Shown piece after piece: positions 53,989 through 63,341 of a stretch of DNA of 64,000 bases. The number at the start of each line of letters is the position of its first letter. Within the stretch, counting starts at the first letter, position 1. The notes beneath the pieces are model-generated. The model was given only the letters and a program-made list of their open reading frames with translations. It was not told where the DNA came from and ran no database searches. A program made the position numbers and the translations under genes. The stretch comes from Ignavibacteria bacterium (lineage in GTDB: Bacteria > Bacteroidota > Ignavibacteria > Kapaibacteriales > UBA4661), in NCBI GenBank assembly GCA_014654705.1, contig JACVZY010000090.1, positions 1-64,000 on the forward strand, written 5' to 3'.

Positions 53989-54897
53989 ATGTTTTTACTT
54001 ATTCTTGGTATAATTATCGCTGTAGTCGGCTTTGTAGCCGGAAGCGTCAATCAGAATATGCGCAAGCTACGGTGGTTGCTAGTCTTAATTGGCGTTGTGG
54101 TTGCGTTTTTAGGTTCCGGCACTGCCACTTTCAAGCAAATTGATGCCGGTCACGTGGGCGTACAAAAACTCTTCGGTAAAGTCCAAGATAATGTACTCTA
54201 CGAAGGTTTGAGTTTGGTAAATCCACTTGTGCAAGTGGTAGAAATTTCCACACAAACGAAAAACTACACGATGTCGTCCGTGCAAGATGAAGGACAAAAA
54301 AGCGGTGACGATGCTATTCGTGTTCTGGCTGCCGACGGACTGGAAGTAACGATTGATATGACAGTGCTCTACCGCGTTACGCCGCAAGATGCACCGCGCA
54401 TTATCCGCGAAATTGGTGAGAACTTTGAAGACAAAATCGTTCGTCCGCTCACTCGGACGCGCGTCCGCGACAATGCCGTTGCCTTTAGCGCCGTCGAACT
54501 CTACTCCACTAAGCGCGAAGCATTCCAAACAAATGTCCGCACGAGCATTGAAAAAGACTTTCGCGAGCGTGGTTTGGTACTGGAGCAGCTTCTAGTCCGT
54601 AATATCACGCTGCCCACATCGGTCAAGGAAAGCATTGAGCGCAAGATTACTGCCATTCAGGACGCACAGCGTATGGAGTACGTTCTGGATAAGGGCAGGC
54701 AGGAAGCCGAACTAAAGCGCGTGGAAGCGCGTGGTATTGCGGACGCACAAAATATACTCAGTTCTGCGCTTACCGACAAAGTCTTGCAATATGAGATGAT
54801 TAAAGCGCAGCGCGATTTGGCAAATTCCCAAAATAGCAAAATTATTATCATGGGCGGCGGTAAAGGAATACCGCTTATTCTCGGAAGCGACAAGTAA
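53989..54897 (+). CDS. Prohibitin/SPFH-family membrane protein
   Basis: A 302-residue protein with two N-terminal hydrophobic segments (about residues 2-18 and 29-45). An SPFH/PHB domain follows, with GHVGVQKLFGKV and PLVQVVEISTQTKNY. A coiled-coil tail at about 200-265 is rich in Glu/Arg/Ala. Such proteins form membrane-bound rings that act as scaffolds or hold proteases. It follows the BatE-like gene by 42 bases and precedes the FKBP gene by 51 bases, so the three probably form an operon. Confidence 0.9.
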   Translation: MFLLILGIIIAVVGFVAGSVNQNMRKLRWLLVLIGVVVAFLGSGTATFKQIDAGHVGVQKLFGKVQDNVLYEGLSLVNPLVQVVEISTQTKNYTMSSVQDEGQKSGDDAIRVLAADGLEVTIDMTVLYRVTPQDAPRIIREIGENFEDKIVRPLTRTRVRDNAVAFSAVELYSTKREAFQTNVRTSIEKDFRERGLVLEQLLVRNITLPTSVKESIERKITAIQDAQRMEYVLDKGRQEAELKRVEARGIADAQNILSSALTDKVLQYEMIKAQRDLANSQNSKIIIMGGGKGIPLILGSDK

Positions 54898-54948
54898 TGT
54901 CATTCACTAACTATTCACTTTTCTCGGTTCATTTTTTTTGGAGATTTT

Positions 54949-55683
54949 ATGAGATTTATCGTTGTAATCGCAGTGTGCGTACTCTTTTGTTCCTGCGATT
55001 CGATGTCGCAACAAAAAGCGAAATTGAAAACGAAGCAAGATTCTGCAAGTTACGCAATCGGCGTAGATATTGGTCGCAACCTCAAGCGTCAAGATGTTGA
55101 GCTTGACCTGAACGTTTTGCTTGCCGGTATGAAAGATGCTACGGCTTCGCCATTACCGGGTCAAGCGACCGATGCAAATAAAGCATCCAACAAAATCCAG
55201 CTCACCGATGAGCAAATGCAAGCAGTATTACAATCATTTCAAGCGGACCTGATGCAGAAAATGCAAGCAAAACGCGCGAAAGAATCAGATGAAAATACGG
55301 CTCAAGGCAAAAAATTCCTTGAGGAAAACGCGAAAAAAGAAGGCGTAAAAACCACCGCAAGCGGCTTGCAGTATAAAGTCATCACAGCAAACGCAGGCGG
55401 TAAAACTCCTGCCGATACATCCGTTGTACGAGTTCACTACAAAGGTACACTCATCAACGGCACAGAGTTCGACAGTTCCTACAAGCGCGGTCAGCCGACA
55501 GAGTTCCCCGTGAACGGCGTTATCAAAGGCTGGACTGAAGCATTAAAACTGATGAAAACCGGTGAAAAATTCCAACTCTTCATTCCGTCTGACCTTGCAT
55601 ATGGTGCACAGGGCGCACCTCCAAGCATCACGCCGAACGCGACACTTATTTTCGAGGTAGAACTCTTGGATATTGTGAAGTAA
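54949..55683 (+). CDS. FKBP-type peptidyl-prolyl isomerase lipoprotein
   Basis: A 244-residue protein with a lipoprotein signal ending at a Cys-Ser-Cys near residue 16. A helical dimer domain spans about 25-125. The FKBP catalytic domain at about 135-244 has VVRVHYKGTLINGTEFDSS, VIKGWTEALKLMKTGEK and LAYGAQGAPPSI. It resembles FkpA/Mip proteins and should aid folding in the periplasm. It ends an operon closed by a hairpin terminator. Confidence 0.93.
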   Translation: MRFIVVIAVCVLFCSCDSMSQQKAKLKTKQDSASYAIGVDIGRNLKRQDVELDLNVLLAGMKDATASPLPGQATDANKASNKIQLTDEQMQAVLQSFQADLMQKMQAKRAKESDENTAQGKKFLEENAKKEGVKTTASGLQYKVITANAGGKTPADTSVVRVHYKGTLINGTEFDSSYKRGQPTEFPVNGVIKGWTEALKLMKTGEKFQLFIPSDLAYGAQGAPPSITPNATLIFEVELLDIVK

Positions 55684-55715
55684 TAAGCACTGGTGCTTTT
55701 GGTCAATGAACCATA

Positions 55716-55772
55716 ATCCCTCGCACTTTCAAGCCTGAATCAGGCTTTTCAAGAGCGGGGGATTTTTTTTTG
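55716..55772 (+). terminator. Terminator after the FKBP gene
   Basis: Inner arms aagcctga and tcaggctt and outer CCCTCGC with GCGGGGG build a long stem followed by eight T. About 190 bases of undistinguished sequence separate it from the next gene. Confidence 0.75.
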
Positions 55773-55967
55773 CTGTTTGTACGACAGTCATTAGGAAGAC
55801 GCTTAGAATCGGTTTCGCAAGGCATATTACCAAATCGTAATCCCTTTCCGCAGTGCCACTATGCTGCGAATCACGTAGAAAGTCCGTATTTTTGGAAGTT
55901 TTGAAACTGGCTGTGATGCCATCACCACCGTAACTGCACCCCACATTCTTACTAAAGCAGACTGACT

Positions 55968-56678
55968 ATGGCACAAAAAACTGTACTGATTGTTGACGAC
56001 GAGCCGGATATTCTGGAACTTCTGGCATATAATCTTCGCAAAGAAAGTTTTACCGTTCTGCAGGCGCACAATGGCAAAGAAGCCGTCGGTATGGCGATTG
56101 AGCACTTGCCGGATGTGATTGTGCTGGATATTATGATGCCCGAAATGGACGGTTTCGAGGCGTGCAAGGCTATTCGCGCTAACGCTACCACAAGCACCAT
56201 TCCTGTCATTTTTCTCACTGCCAAAGCGGGCGAGATTGACGAGATTTTGGGCTTGGAACTTGGAGCAGACGACTATATCCAAAAGCCCGTCAGCCCGCGC
56301 CTCTTGGTCTCGCGCATCAAGGCTCGTATTCGCCGCCCTGTCGAGGCGGTCCGCACTGAGACCATCGCCGCGCCGGAATTGCTCAAAATAGACGCGCTGG
56401 AAATTAACCGCCAGAACTATACGGTGCGCATTGACGGCGTAGAGCATTTCTTTCCCAAAAAAGAATTTGAACTCTTGGCATTCCTTGCCGTCAACCCTGA
56501 TAAAATCTTTGATCGCGAGTTTCTGTTGCGCCGAATTTGGGGTGAAAGCGTCCAAGTGATTGAGCGCACGGTGGATGTTCATATTTCCAAAATCCGCGAA
56601 AAACTCGGTAAACATAACTCATATATCGAAACAGTAAAAGGTCTTGGTTACCGCTTCACAACTGATGTTGAGCGATAG
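55968..56678 (+). CDS. PhoB/OmpR-type response regulator
   Basis: A 236-residue regulator. The receiver has Asp10, Asp11 and phosphorylation site Asp54, with Lys in DDYIQKPVSPRLL. The C-terminal winged helix contains FFPKKEFELLAFLAVNPDKI and VDVHISKIREKLG. Together with the following PhoR-like kinase it should form a two-component system. The signal is not stated by the sequence; PhoB-like use in phosphate control is possible, and a PafA-type phosphatase is elsewhere in the window. Confidence 0.94.
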   Translation: MAQKTVLIVDDEPDILELLAYNLRKESFTVLQAHNGKEAVGMAIEHLPDVIVLDIMMPEMDGFEACKAIRANATTSTIPVIFLTAKAGEIDEILGLELGADDYIQKPVSPRLLVSRIKARIRRPVEAVRTETIAAPELLKIDALEINRQNYTVRIDGVEHFFPKKEFELLAFLAVNPDKIFDREFLLRRIWGESVQVIERTVDVHISKIREKLGKHNSYIETVKGLGYRFTTDVER

Positions 56679-56769
56679 TGCTTCTGGCGACAAGAAGCCG
56701 CCGTAGGCGTTTGCCTTTTCGAGTGCAATTTGTGTCCATTTGTTCAACTTCTCAATCCTTTGAAAGCCT

Positions 56770-57837
56770 TTGACAAAAGTCTATCAACAAGTCCTGACGC
56801 TCCTTTTAGGGACGTTCCTCTTTACCTATCTCGTCGTGCTGGGCGTGATAGCGGCTCTAACGTTCTTTCATGCCCCCGTTTGGCTGACGGTCTGTGCAGG
56901 GGCATTACCTGTGGCGCTTGGCGCAGCACTTGCCTATAAACTTGTGCGCGGCATCACGGGAAAAATATGGTATTCTGTAGAAAAAATTGTGGATTTTTCC
57001 GAAGCCGTCAGTAATGGTGCTACTTCTGCTCGTATTGCTATTGAACCGCACGAACTACCCGCCATGCAGCGTGCGCACGAAGCGGTTAATCGCCTTGCTG
57101 CAAAACCACTTCAGGACTTGCAGGAGATGAAACGCCTCGAACGGATGCGTTCTGAGTTTCTGGGGAGTGTCTCGCACGAACTTCGTACACCAATTTTTGC
57201 AGTGCAGGGTTTTCTTGAAACGCTGCTTGACGGCGCTTTGGACGACGAAGCCGTGCGCAAGCAGTTTGTGGAAAGGGCGTACTCCAACACCATCCGCCTG
57301 AACACGCTTCTGACCGATCTTGTGGATATTTCCCGCATCGAATCCGGTGAGATGCGCCTTAGCTTTCGTTATTTCCCGATTGTACCGCTTGTACGCGAGA
57401 TTTTGCAAAATCTTGAATCTGCTACCGAGGCTCTGAACGTTACCACCGCGATAGAGTGCCGTATTGACGACGACACCGATGTCTATGGCGACCGCGACCG
57501 TCTGGCGCAAGTGCTGACGAATCTTCTGGACAATGCCATTAAGTATAACATTCCAAATGGAACGGTAACGGTCGTGCTGGAAAGTGCTCGTGATGGCAAG
57601 GGCACACAAGAGGTACGCGTGAGCGTCCGCGATACGGGCATCGGTATTCCGCAGGAACACCATGGACGGATTTTTGAGCGGTTTTATCGGGTGGACAAAA
57701 CGCGCTCACGCTCGGTCGGCGGTACGGGGCTTGGTCTGGCGATTGTGAAGCATATTTTGGAAGCGCACAAATCGGTTATTTATGTGCAAAGCCTTCCTGC
57801 GCAAGGCACGACGATTAGCTTTACGCTGAAAAAGTAG
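56770..57837 (+). CDS. PhoR-like sensor histidine kinase
   Basis: A 355-residue kinase. Two N-terminal membrane helices at about residues 8-33 and 37-58 flank a loop of only a few residues, so there is no periplasmic sensor. A short HAMP-like linker follows. The H-box SVSHELRTPIF places the phospho-acceptor at His136. The HATPase domain has DNAIKYN, DTGIGIP and GGTGLGLAIVKH. The start is a TTG at 56770; no ATG exists before residue 99, so TTG is required to include the membrane part. It lies 91 bases after its likely partner regulator. Confidence 0.9.
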   Translation: MTKVYQQVLTLLLGTFLFTYLVVLGVIAALTFFHAPVWLTVCAGALPVALGAALAYKLVRGITGKIWYSVEKIVDFSEAVSNGATSARIAIEPHELPAMQRAHEAVNRLAAKPLQDLQEMKRLERMRSEFLGSVSHELRTPIFAVQGFLETLLDGALDDEAVRKQFVERAYSNTIRLNTLLTDLVDISRIESGEMRLSFRYFPIVPLVREILQNLESATEALNVTTAIECRIDDDTDVYGDRDRLAQVLTNLLDNAIKYNIPNGTVTVVLESARDGKGTQEVRVSVRDTGIGIPQEHHGRIFERFYRVDKTRSRSVGGTGLGLAIVKHILEAHKSVIYVQSLPAQGTTISFTLKK

Positions 57838-57849
57838 TATTTTTGCTCT

Positions 57850-59055
57850 ATGCAAACTAATGATTCTTCTTCCACATTCGATGTTGTCATTATCGGCGCA
57901 GGTGCTGCGGGGCTGATGTGTGCTGCCGTTGCGGGCAGGCGCGGACGCAAAACGCTTCTAATCGAACACGCTGAAAAAGTTGGTAAAAAAATTCTCATCT
58001 CCGGTGGCGGGCGCTGTAACTTCACCAATCTACACACTTCTCCGGCGAATTATCTTTCCGAAAATCCTCACTTCTGCAAGTCAGCACTGTCACGCTATAC
58101 ACCGCATGATTTCATTGCCCTTGTGGAGCAGTACGGCATCACTTATCACGAAAAAACGCTGGGGCAGCTTTTTTGTGATGATTCCTCACGCCAGATTGTG
58201 CAGATGCTGGAAAGCGAGTGTAGAGCAGGTGGCGTAGAATGTTGGACGGGGTGCGATGTTCAAAGCGTGGCTGAAAACAACCACGAAACCGTTCGGTTTC
58301 TGCTGGAAACCACGCGGGGTATGGTTTCTGCTGAATCACTCGTTATTGCCACCGGCGGCTTGTCTATTCCCAAAATGGGCGCGACGGACTTCGGGCAGCG
58401 CTTAGCGAAACAATTCGGCTTACGTCTGACTCCGATGAAACCTGCCCTCGTGCCAATCACGACCAATGAAGCACAAACGAGCTTCGGGGCGATTTCCGGC
58501 GTTTCGCTGGATGCTATTGCCGAGTGTGGTGGTGTGGCTTTTCGAGAAAATATCCTTTTTACGCATCGCGGCATGAGTGGTCCCGCTATATTACAAGCAT
58601 CCTCGTATTGGGAGCGTGGTAACGCCATGACGCTGAACACCGCTCCCACGCTTGACTTTGAGCACCTCTGGCAAGAAAATCGCTCCACGACCACGACGCT
58701 CAAGAACGTTTTGGCGCAGTACCTTCCCAAGCGCTTTGTGGAAGCATTCTGCGACGAATATGCTCACGACCTCGCCAATACGCCTTTTTCTAATCTGCCC
58801 TTGAAAGGCTACAATGCGCTTGCTGAGCGGCTTCACGCATGGTGCATTACGCCAAACGGCACAGAGGGCTATGCAAAGGCAGAAGTAACCGCAGGCGGTG
58901 TAGATACCAATGAGCTATCCTCAAAAACAATGGAAAGCAAGAACGTGCGCGGTCTTTACTTCATTGGGGAAGTGGTGGACGTTACCGGATGGCTTGGCGG
59001 CTATAATTTTCAGTGGGCATGGGCTTCGGGCGTCGCTGCAGGGCAAGCGGCGTAA
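57850..59055 (+). CDS. BaiN/HI0933-type flavoprotein oxidoreductase
   Basis: A 401-residue FAD protein of the HI0933/YhiN/BaiN family. The N-terminal dinucleotide motif is VVIIGAGAAGLM, followed by KKILISGGGRCNFTN at about residue 46. The conserved ATGGLSIPKMGATDFG is near residue 165. The C-terminal GLYFIGEVVDVTGWLGGYN closes the FAD site. The substrate is uncertain; relatives have been linked to reduction of bile-acid or other cyclic compounds. It starts 12 bases after the kinase gene and may share its transcript. Confidence 0.92.
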   Translation: MQTNDSSSTFDVVIIGAGAAGLMCAAVAGRRGRKTLLIEHAEKVGKKILISGGGRCNFTNLHTSPANYLSENPHFCKSALSRYTPHDFIALVEQYGITYHEKTLGQLFCDDSSRQIVQMLESECRAGGVECWTGCDVQSVAENNHETVRFLLETTRGMVSAESLVIATGGLSIPKMGATDFGQRLAKQFGLRLTPMKPALVPITTNEAQTSFGAISGVSLDAIAECGGVAFRENILFTHRGMSGPAILQASSYWERGNAMTLNTAPTLDFEHLWQENRSTTTTLKNVLAQYLPKRFVEAFCDEYAHDLANTPFSNLPLKGYNALAERLHAWCITPNGTEGYAKAEVTAGGVDTNELSSKTMESKNVRGLYFIGEVVDVTGWLGGYNFQWAWASGVAAGQAA

Positions 59056-59169
59056 GAAAGGCTTTTTCGCCTGAAGCGAAATTCTGGTGCACTTTCCTCA
59101 CAAAAAAATCGTAATTTTGCTTTTCTGTACAATTCGCAAATACGGCTCTTCTCATTTTTCTCATGCCCA

Positions 59170-60177
59170 ATGAAAATTGTTTTTTTCGATGCTCATGCTT
59201 TTGAACAAGAGTCCTTTGAAAGCGCCAACGCGGCGCTTGGGGAAAGCAAGCACGAATTGGTGATGATTAAAGCGAACCTCAATGCTACGACCGCTGAGCT
59301 TGCTCGCGGTGCGGATGCCATATCAATTTTTGTCAACGATAATGCTTCACGCGAAGTCTTGGACAAATTGAATGAATTAGGCGTAAAGCGTCTTGCGCTG
59401 CGCTCTGCAGGTTTTAACCATGTGGATATGAAACGTGCGCAAGAACTAGGCTTTCGTGTGGCTAATGTCCCCGCTTATTCACCATATGCCGTTGCGGAAC
59501 ACGCCGTTGCGCTTATGCTGGCACTGAATCGAAAGATTGTTCGTGCTAGTAACCGTATCCACGACCTGAATTTTTCTTTGGACGGATTGGTGGGCTTCGA
59601 TATGAATGGGAAGACGGTGGGCGTGGTCGGAACGGGAAAAATTGGTGCAATTACTACAAAGATTCTACACGGTTTCGGCTGTAAGTTGCTCTGCTACGAC
59701 GTTTATCCGAATACATCACTTGAAGCAAACTATGGTGCGCGGTTTACCGATTTGGACACGCTTTGCCGAGAGTCTGATATTATCACGCTTCATGCACCTC
59801 TTACGCCGGAGACAAAGCACCTCGTTGATGCCACGCGGATTGCGCAGATGAAACGTGGGGTGATGCTTGTAAACACCAGTAGAGGCGGGCTTGTCAATAC
59901 AGCAGATGCTATCGAGGCATTAAAAGCTGGACACATTGGGTATTTTGGCATTGATGTTTATGAGCAAGAGCAGGGAATTTTTTTCAATGACTTTTCGGAC
60001 ACTGTGCTGCAGGACGATATGATTGCGCGATTGATGACCTTCCCGAATGTTCTTATCACAAGCCATCAGGCATTTCTCACGCATACCGCTTTGCACAATA
60101 TCGCCGAAACCACGCTTGCCAATGTGAGCGCGTGGGCAGCAGGAAGCACAAGCCCCAATGAAATAAAAACAGCCTAA
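59170..60177 (+). CDS. D-2-hydroxyacid dehydrogenase (D-lactate dehydrogenase type)
   Basis: A 335-residue NAD-dependent enzyme. The NAD-binding GVVGTGKIGAITTK motif is near residue 154. The catalytic Arg is in NTSRGGLVN, the Glu in DVYEQE and the His in TSHQAFLT. It should interconvert D-lactate and pyruvate, or similar 2-oxo acids. It precedes the HPPD gene by 39 bases on the same strand. An aromatic 2-oxo acid such as 4-hydroxyphenylpyruvate is therefore an alternative substrate, by inference only. Confidence 0.92.
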   Translation: MKIVFFDAHAFEQESFESANAALGESKHELVMIKANLNATTAELARGADAISIFVNDNASREVLDKLNELGVKRLALRSAGFNHVDMKRAQELGFRVANVPAYSPYAVAEHAVALMLALNRKIVRASNRIHDLNFSLDGLVGFDMNGKTVGVVGTGKIGAITTKILHGFGCKLLCYDVYPNTSLEANYGARFTDLDTLCRESDIITLHAPLTPETKHLVDATRIAQMKRGVMLVNTSRGGLVNTADAIEALKAGHIGYFGIDVYEQEQGIFFNDFSDTVLQDDMIARLMTFPNVLITSHQAFLTHTALHNIAETTLANVSAWAAGSTSPNEIKTA

Positions 60178-60216
60178 CTCTATTTACCATTATCACTTTT
60201 GCAGGAACAACACACA

Positions 60217-61341
60217 ATGGATACCGCACAAACACTCGCCTCTTCTCAGGTCGTTGACTTTTTACCATTGAACGGCACTGATTATCTCGAACTCTACGTC
60301 GGTAATGCCAAGCAAACGGCATATTATTACCAATCGGCATTTGGTTTCGATTGTATCGCTTACGCAGGACCCGAAACAGGCGTACGCGACCGCGTTTCCT
60401 ATGTGCTGAAGCAAAATAAAGTACGACTTATCATTACTGGCGCGACAAGTTCTGATTCGCCCATAGCTGAGCACGTAAAAAAGCACGGCGACGGTGTGAA
60501 AGTAATGGCGCTGTGGGTCGATGATGCCGAAAAATCATTTTATGAAACCGTCAATCGTGGCGCAATACCCGCCGCACCCCCGCGCACGCTCAGGGACGAG
60601 CACGGCGAGGTCGTGATCGCATCCATTCACACCTACGGCGAGACATTGCATACATTTGTGGAGCGTAAAAACTACAAGGGCGCATTTATGCCCGGCTATG
60701 AGCCGCGCGCGAGTTTCTTTCCTGTTACGCCCGTTGGTCTGCTCCACGTTGACCACTGCGTTGGCAATGTTGAGTTGGGCGGAATGAATCAGTGGGTGAA
60801 ATTCTACGAAGATGTGATGGGCTTCAAACTTCTCATTACCTTCGACGACAGCGACATTTCCACCGAGTATTCGGCACTGATGTCGAAAGTGGTTTCCAAT
60901 GGTAACGGTTATGTGAAATTTCCTATCAACGAACCAGCCGAAGGCAAGCGCAAATCACAGATTGACGAGTATTTGGAATTCTATGAAGGTGCTGGCGTAC
61001 AGCACATTGCCATCGAAACGAAAGATATTCTCGCCACTGTCGGCGAATTGCGCAAGCGCGGGGTCGAATTTTTGACTGTGCCGGAGACGTACTACGAAGA
61101 TCTCTTGGAGCGCGTGGGTGCGATTGAAGAAGATCTGCAGCCGCTCAAAGATCTGAATATCCTTGTTGACCGCGACGAAGAGGGCTATCTGCTCCAAATC
61201 TTCACCAAGCCCGTTCAAGACCGCCCAACAATGTTTTTTGAAATCATTCAGCGCAAAGGCGCGAAGTCGTTCGGCAAAGGTAATTTCAAAGCGCTGTTTG
61301 AGGCGATTGAGCGCGAGCAGGCACGACGCGGGAATCTGTAA
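60217..61341 (+). CDS. hppD: 4-hydroxyphenylpyruvate dioxygenase
   Basis: A 374-residue Fe(II) dioxygenase that turns 4-hydroxyphenylpyruvate into homogentisate in tyrosine breakdown. Predicted iron ligands are His180 (in LLHVDHCVGN), His263 (in VQHIAIETKD) and Glu342 (in MFFEIIQRKG). The C-terminal RGNL end is normal. The ATG at 60217 is preferred over the TTG at 60199 because AGGA precedes it at good distance. It follows a D-2-hydroxyacid dehydrogenase gene; homogentisate dioxygenase is not in the window. Confidence 0.96.
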   Translation: MDTAQTLASSQVVDFLPLNGTDYLELYVGNAKQTAYYYQSAFGFDCIAYAGPETGVRDRVSYVLKQNKVRLIITGATSSDSPIAEHVKKHGDGVKVMALWVDDAEKSFYETVNRGAIPAAPPRTLRDEHGEVVIASIHTYGETLHTFVERKNYKGAFMPGYEPRASFFPVTPVGLLHVDHCVGNVELGGMNQWVKFYEDVMGFKLLITFDDSDISTEYSALMSKVVSNGNGYVKFPINEPAEGKRKSQIDEYLEFYEGAGVQHIAIETKDILATVGELRKRGVEFLTVPETYYEDLLERVGAIEEDLQPLKDLNILVDRDEEGYLLQIFTKPVQDRPTMFFEIIQRKGAKSFGKGNFKALFEAIEREQARRGNL

Positions 61342-61381
61342 AACATACAATCAAAGCCACAAGGTACAACTGGAATTCAAG

Positions 61382-61419
61382 CAAGGCTACTCCGTGATAT
61401 ATGCGGAGTAGCCTTTTGT
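61382..61419. terminator. Terminator after hppD
   Basis: Arms aaggctactccg and cggagtagcctt pair around a 9-base loop and are followed by tttg. It also serves the convergent kinase gene. Confidence 0.8.
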
Positions 61420-61440
61420 CGGTTTGCCTCTGGGCAAGGA

Positions 61441-62658
61441 TTAAAGCGATAACAGAACAGATTGTTCATTGCACGGCAGCGTTACGGTGAAAATTGAACC
61501 TTCCCCGACGGTACTTTCGGCACGAATACTCCCGCCGTGTAATTCTACAATTTGTTTAGCAATAGCAAGCCCCAATCCCGTGCCGCGAATTTCTTTGCCA
61601 TCGGTATCGCGCTGTTTGGCACGGTAAAATTTCTCGAAGAGACGCGGCAGGTCGCTTGCGGGGATGCCAACTCCTGTATCGGAGATGCTAATTTCTATAC
61701 GTTCTGCATTATGCACAACGCCAATAGTAATCTTCCCGTCCGGCGGGGTGAATTTAACAGCATTGGCAAGAAGATTGACAAAAACTTGTGTGATACGGTC
61801 GTTGTCCAAAGCAAGACAGGGTGCCGTCTCAGGCGAGTAATCGTGAACAATAGTGATGCGCTTCGATTCTGCTTCGGCGGCGATAATATGAGCGGCGTAG
61901 TCAAGAATCTGTCCAATAGATACGTGCTGTGTAATAAGCGACGTTTTGCCGCTCTCAATACGCGAAATATCCAGCAAATCCTCCACAAGCCGCTCTAAAC
62001 GTCGTCCGTCATCCAGAATAATCGTCAGAAATTGCGTGGCTTTTTCCGGTGGGAGCTGCGGCGAACGCAGAAGTGTTTGCGCAAAGCCAATGATGGAAGC
62101 GAGTGGCGTGCGCAGTTCGTGGGAGACCTGAGAGACGAACTCATTTTTCATGTCGTTGAGCTTATGTAGCGCCTCTGCGTGCTGCCGTTCGCGGTCTCGC
62201 TCAAATTCCATGCGTTTTATGGCGGTAATATCACGCCCTTCCACGATAAAAAAATCTATTTCCCCGGCAGAGCTGAAAATGGGCTTGATGGAAAGGTCAA
62301 CTACAGCCCGTGTGCCTTCCAGATTGACTATTTCGCCGGTATAGCGCACAAATTCGCCGCCAGAAGCACGGTAGAGTCCGGTTTGGAGTTTGGAGCGAGC
62401 AGCTTCGTCAGCCCAACATTCTAAGTCCCACAGCGTTTTGCCGAGCGCTTCGGGTGCGGCAACGCCGGTGAAATTGACGGCTGCTTGGTTAATTTCCAAA
62501 ATAACACCGTCAACACTCACCAGAAAAATGAACTGGAACGTGTTGTGAAAAATAGCTTGGAAGCGTTTGCGGAGGTCTGTTTCTGTGGGTGCGTCGTGAA
62601 GCGCCATCGTGCCTACGTCATCGTATGAGAAAGCGGTTTCTAGGCGGCAAGATAGCAT
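61441..62658 (-). CDS. PAS-domain sensor histidine kinase
   Basis: A soluble 405-residue kinase. A PAS domain at about residues 28-145 ends with VEGRDITAIKRM. A coiled linker leads to the H-box SQVSHELRTPL with His180. The HATPase has the N-box NLLANAVKF, DTGVGIP and GTGLGLAIAKQ. No membrane segment is present, so it senses an internal signal, perhaps redox or a bound cofactor. The ATG at 62658 gives the full frame; ATG 62607 also keeps the PAS domain intact. No response regulator is adjacent. Confidence 0.9.
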   Translation of the reverse strand: MLSCRLETAFSYDDVGTMALHDAPTETDLRKRFQAIFHNTFQFIFLVSVDGVILEINQAAVNFTGVAAPEALGKTLWDLECWADEAARSKLQTGLYRASGGEFVRYTGEIVNLEGTRAVVDLSIKPIFSSAGEIDFFIVEGRDITAIKRMEFERDRERQHAEALHKLNDMKNEFVSQVSHELRTPLASIIGFAQTLLRSPQLPPEKATQFLTIILDDGRRLERLVEDLLDISRIESGKTSLITQHVSIGQILDYAAHIIAAEAESKRITIVHDYSPETAPCLALDNDRITQVFVNLLANAVKFTPPDGKITIGVVHNAERIEISISDTGVGIPASDLPRLFEKFYRAKQRDTDGKEIRGTGLGLAIAKQIVELHGGSIRAESTVGEGSIFTVTLPCNEQSVLLSL

Positions 62659-62741
62659 TTTTATCGGAAAGGATGAAAAGCGGAACGAAAGGTAACGATG
62701 AGGAAGTGAGGACTAAACAAACAGGTTAGGCAAAAAAATAA

Positions 62742-62807
62742 CGCCCAAAAAGTGTACAGGAGGGTTTGTTTGATGCAGGGTTAGTTAGGGTGTACACTTT
62801 TCGGGCG
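62742..62807. repeat. 17-bp inverted repeat with 32-base loop
   Basis: The arms cgcccaaaaagtgtaca (62742-62758) and tgtacacttttcgggcg (62791-62807) match at 16 of 17 positions. It lies upstream of the PAS kinase gene and has no T run. Confidence 0.8.
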
Positions 62808-63285
62808 CAAGAGGTCGTAGATTCAGAGCCACCGGCATTCAGATGGATTCGCGGCGAGGTGAAGATACGTGCAAGGGAGGGGCAAGCGCTTACGCCAAAG
62901 ATATTCTAAGGCGCTATCTCCGAAAAAAAAGCCGCGAATCCTCTGAGAGCCGAGCATCATTGCGGTGGAACAAGCAGGGGAGACGCAAATGCAACGATGC
63001 AACAGAGAGACGAATAACGAGCGATTGTCTTGAAAGAACGGTACAAGGATGTTTTTGTGAAGGTATTCATTCTCTAGTTTTGATTCTCTTTGTGCTACAC
63101 GCCTTGTGAGAACGGATACTCCAAAGGTTGTGCCAGAATATTTCAAAAATTGCAAGTTTTTATATTTCAATAATTTATTGCCTATTCTTTGTGTTCTCGC
63201 AGAATAAGCAAGCCTGTTTCAGACTGAGAAGATATGTCTCATCTGAATCATTGTGGAACACCTCTGTTGAGGCATATCGCAAAAA

Positions 63286-63324
63286 CAATAAAGCCCGTAA
63301 AGATTTCTTTACGGGCTTTATGTT
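63286..63324. terminator. Terminator of the small periplasmic protein gene
   Basis: Arms aataaagcccgtaaag and ctttacgggctttat pair with a 4-base loop. It lies just past the stop at 63342 on the minus strand. Confidence 0.85.
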
Positions 63325-63341
63325 TGCACTGTGCGCAGAAA

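Larger units (their letters stand above)
62659..63341. other. Intergenic region of about 680 bp
   Basis: No supported gene. Overlapping frames of 88 and 115 codons here give low-quality, Arg/Ser- or Cys-rich translations. The region holds a 17-bp inverted repeat (62742-62807) and the hairpin terminator that closes the minus-strand gene on its right. Confidence 0.6.

Noticed and set aside
62823-63170. A 115-codon minus-strand frame, overlapping an 88-codon plus-strand frame
   Set aside because: Both translations are low quality with no motif, and each appears to be chance in an intergenic region.
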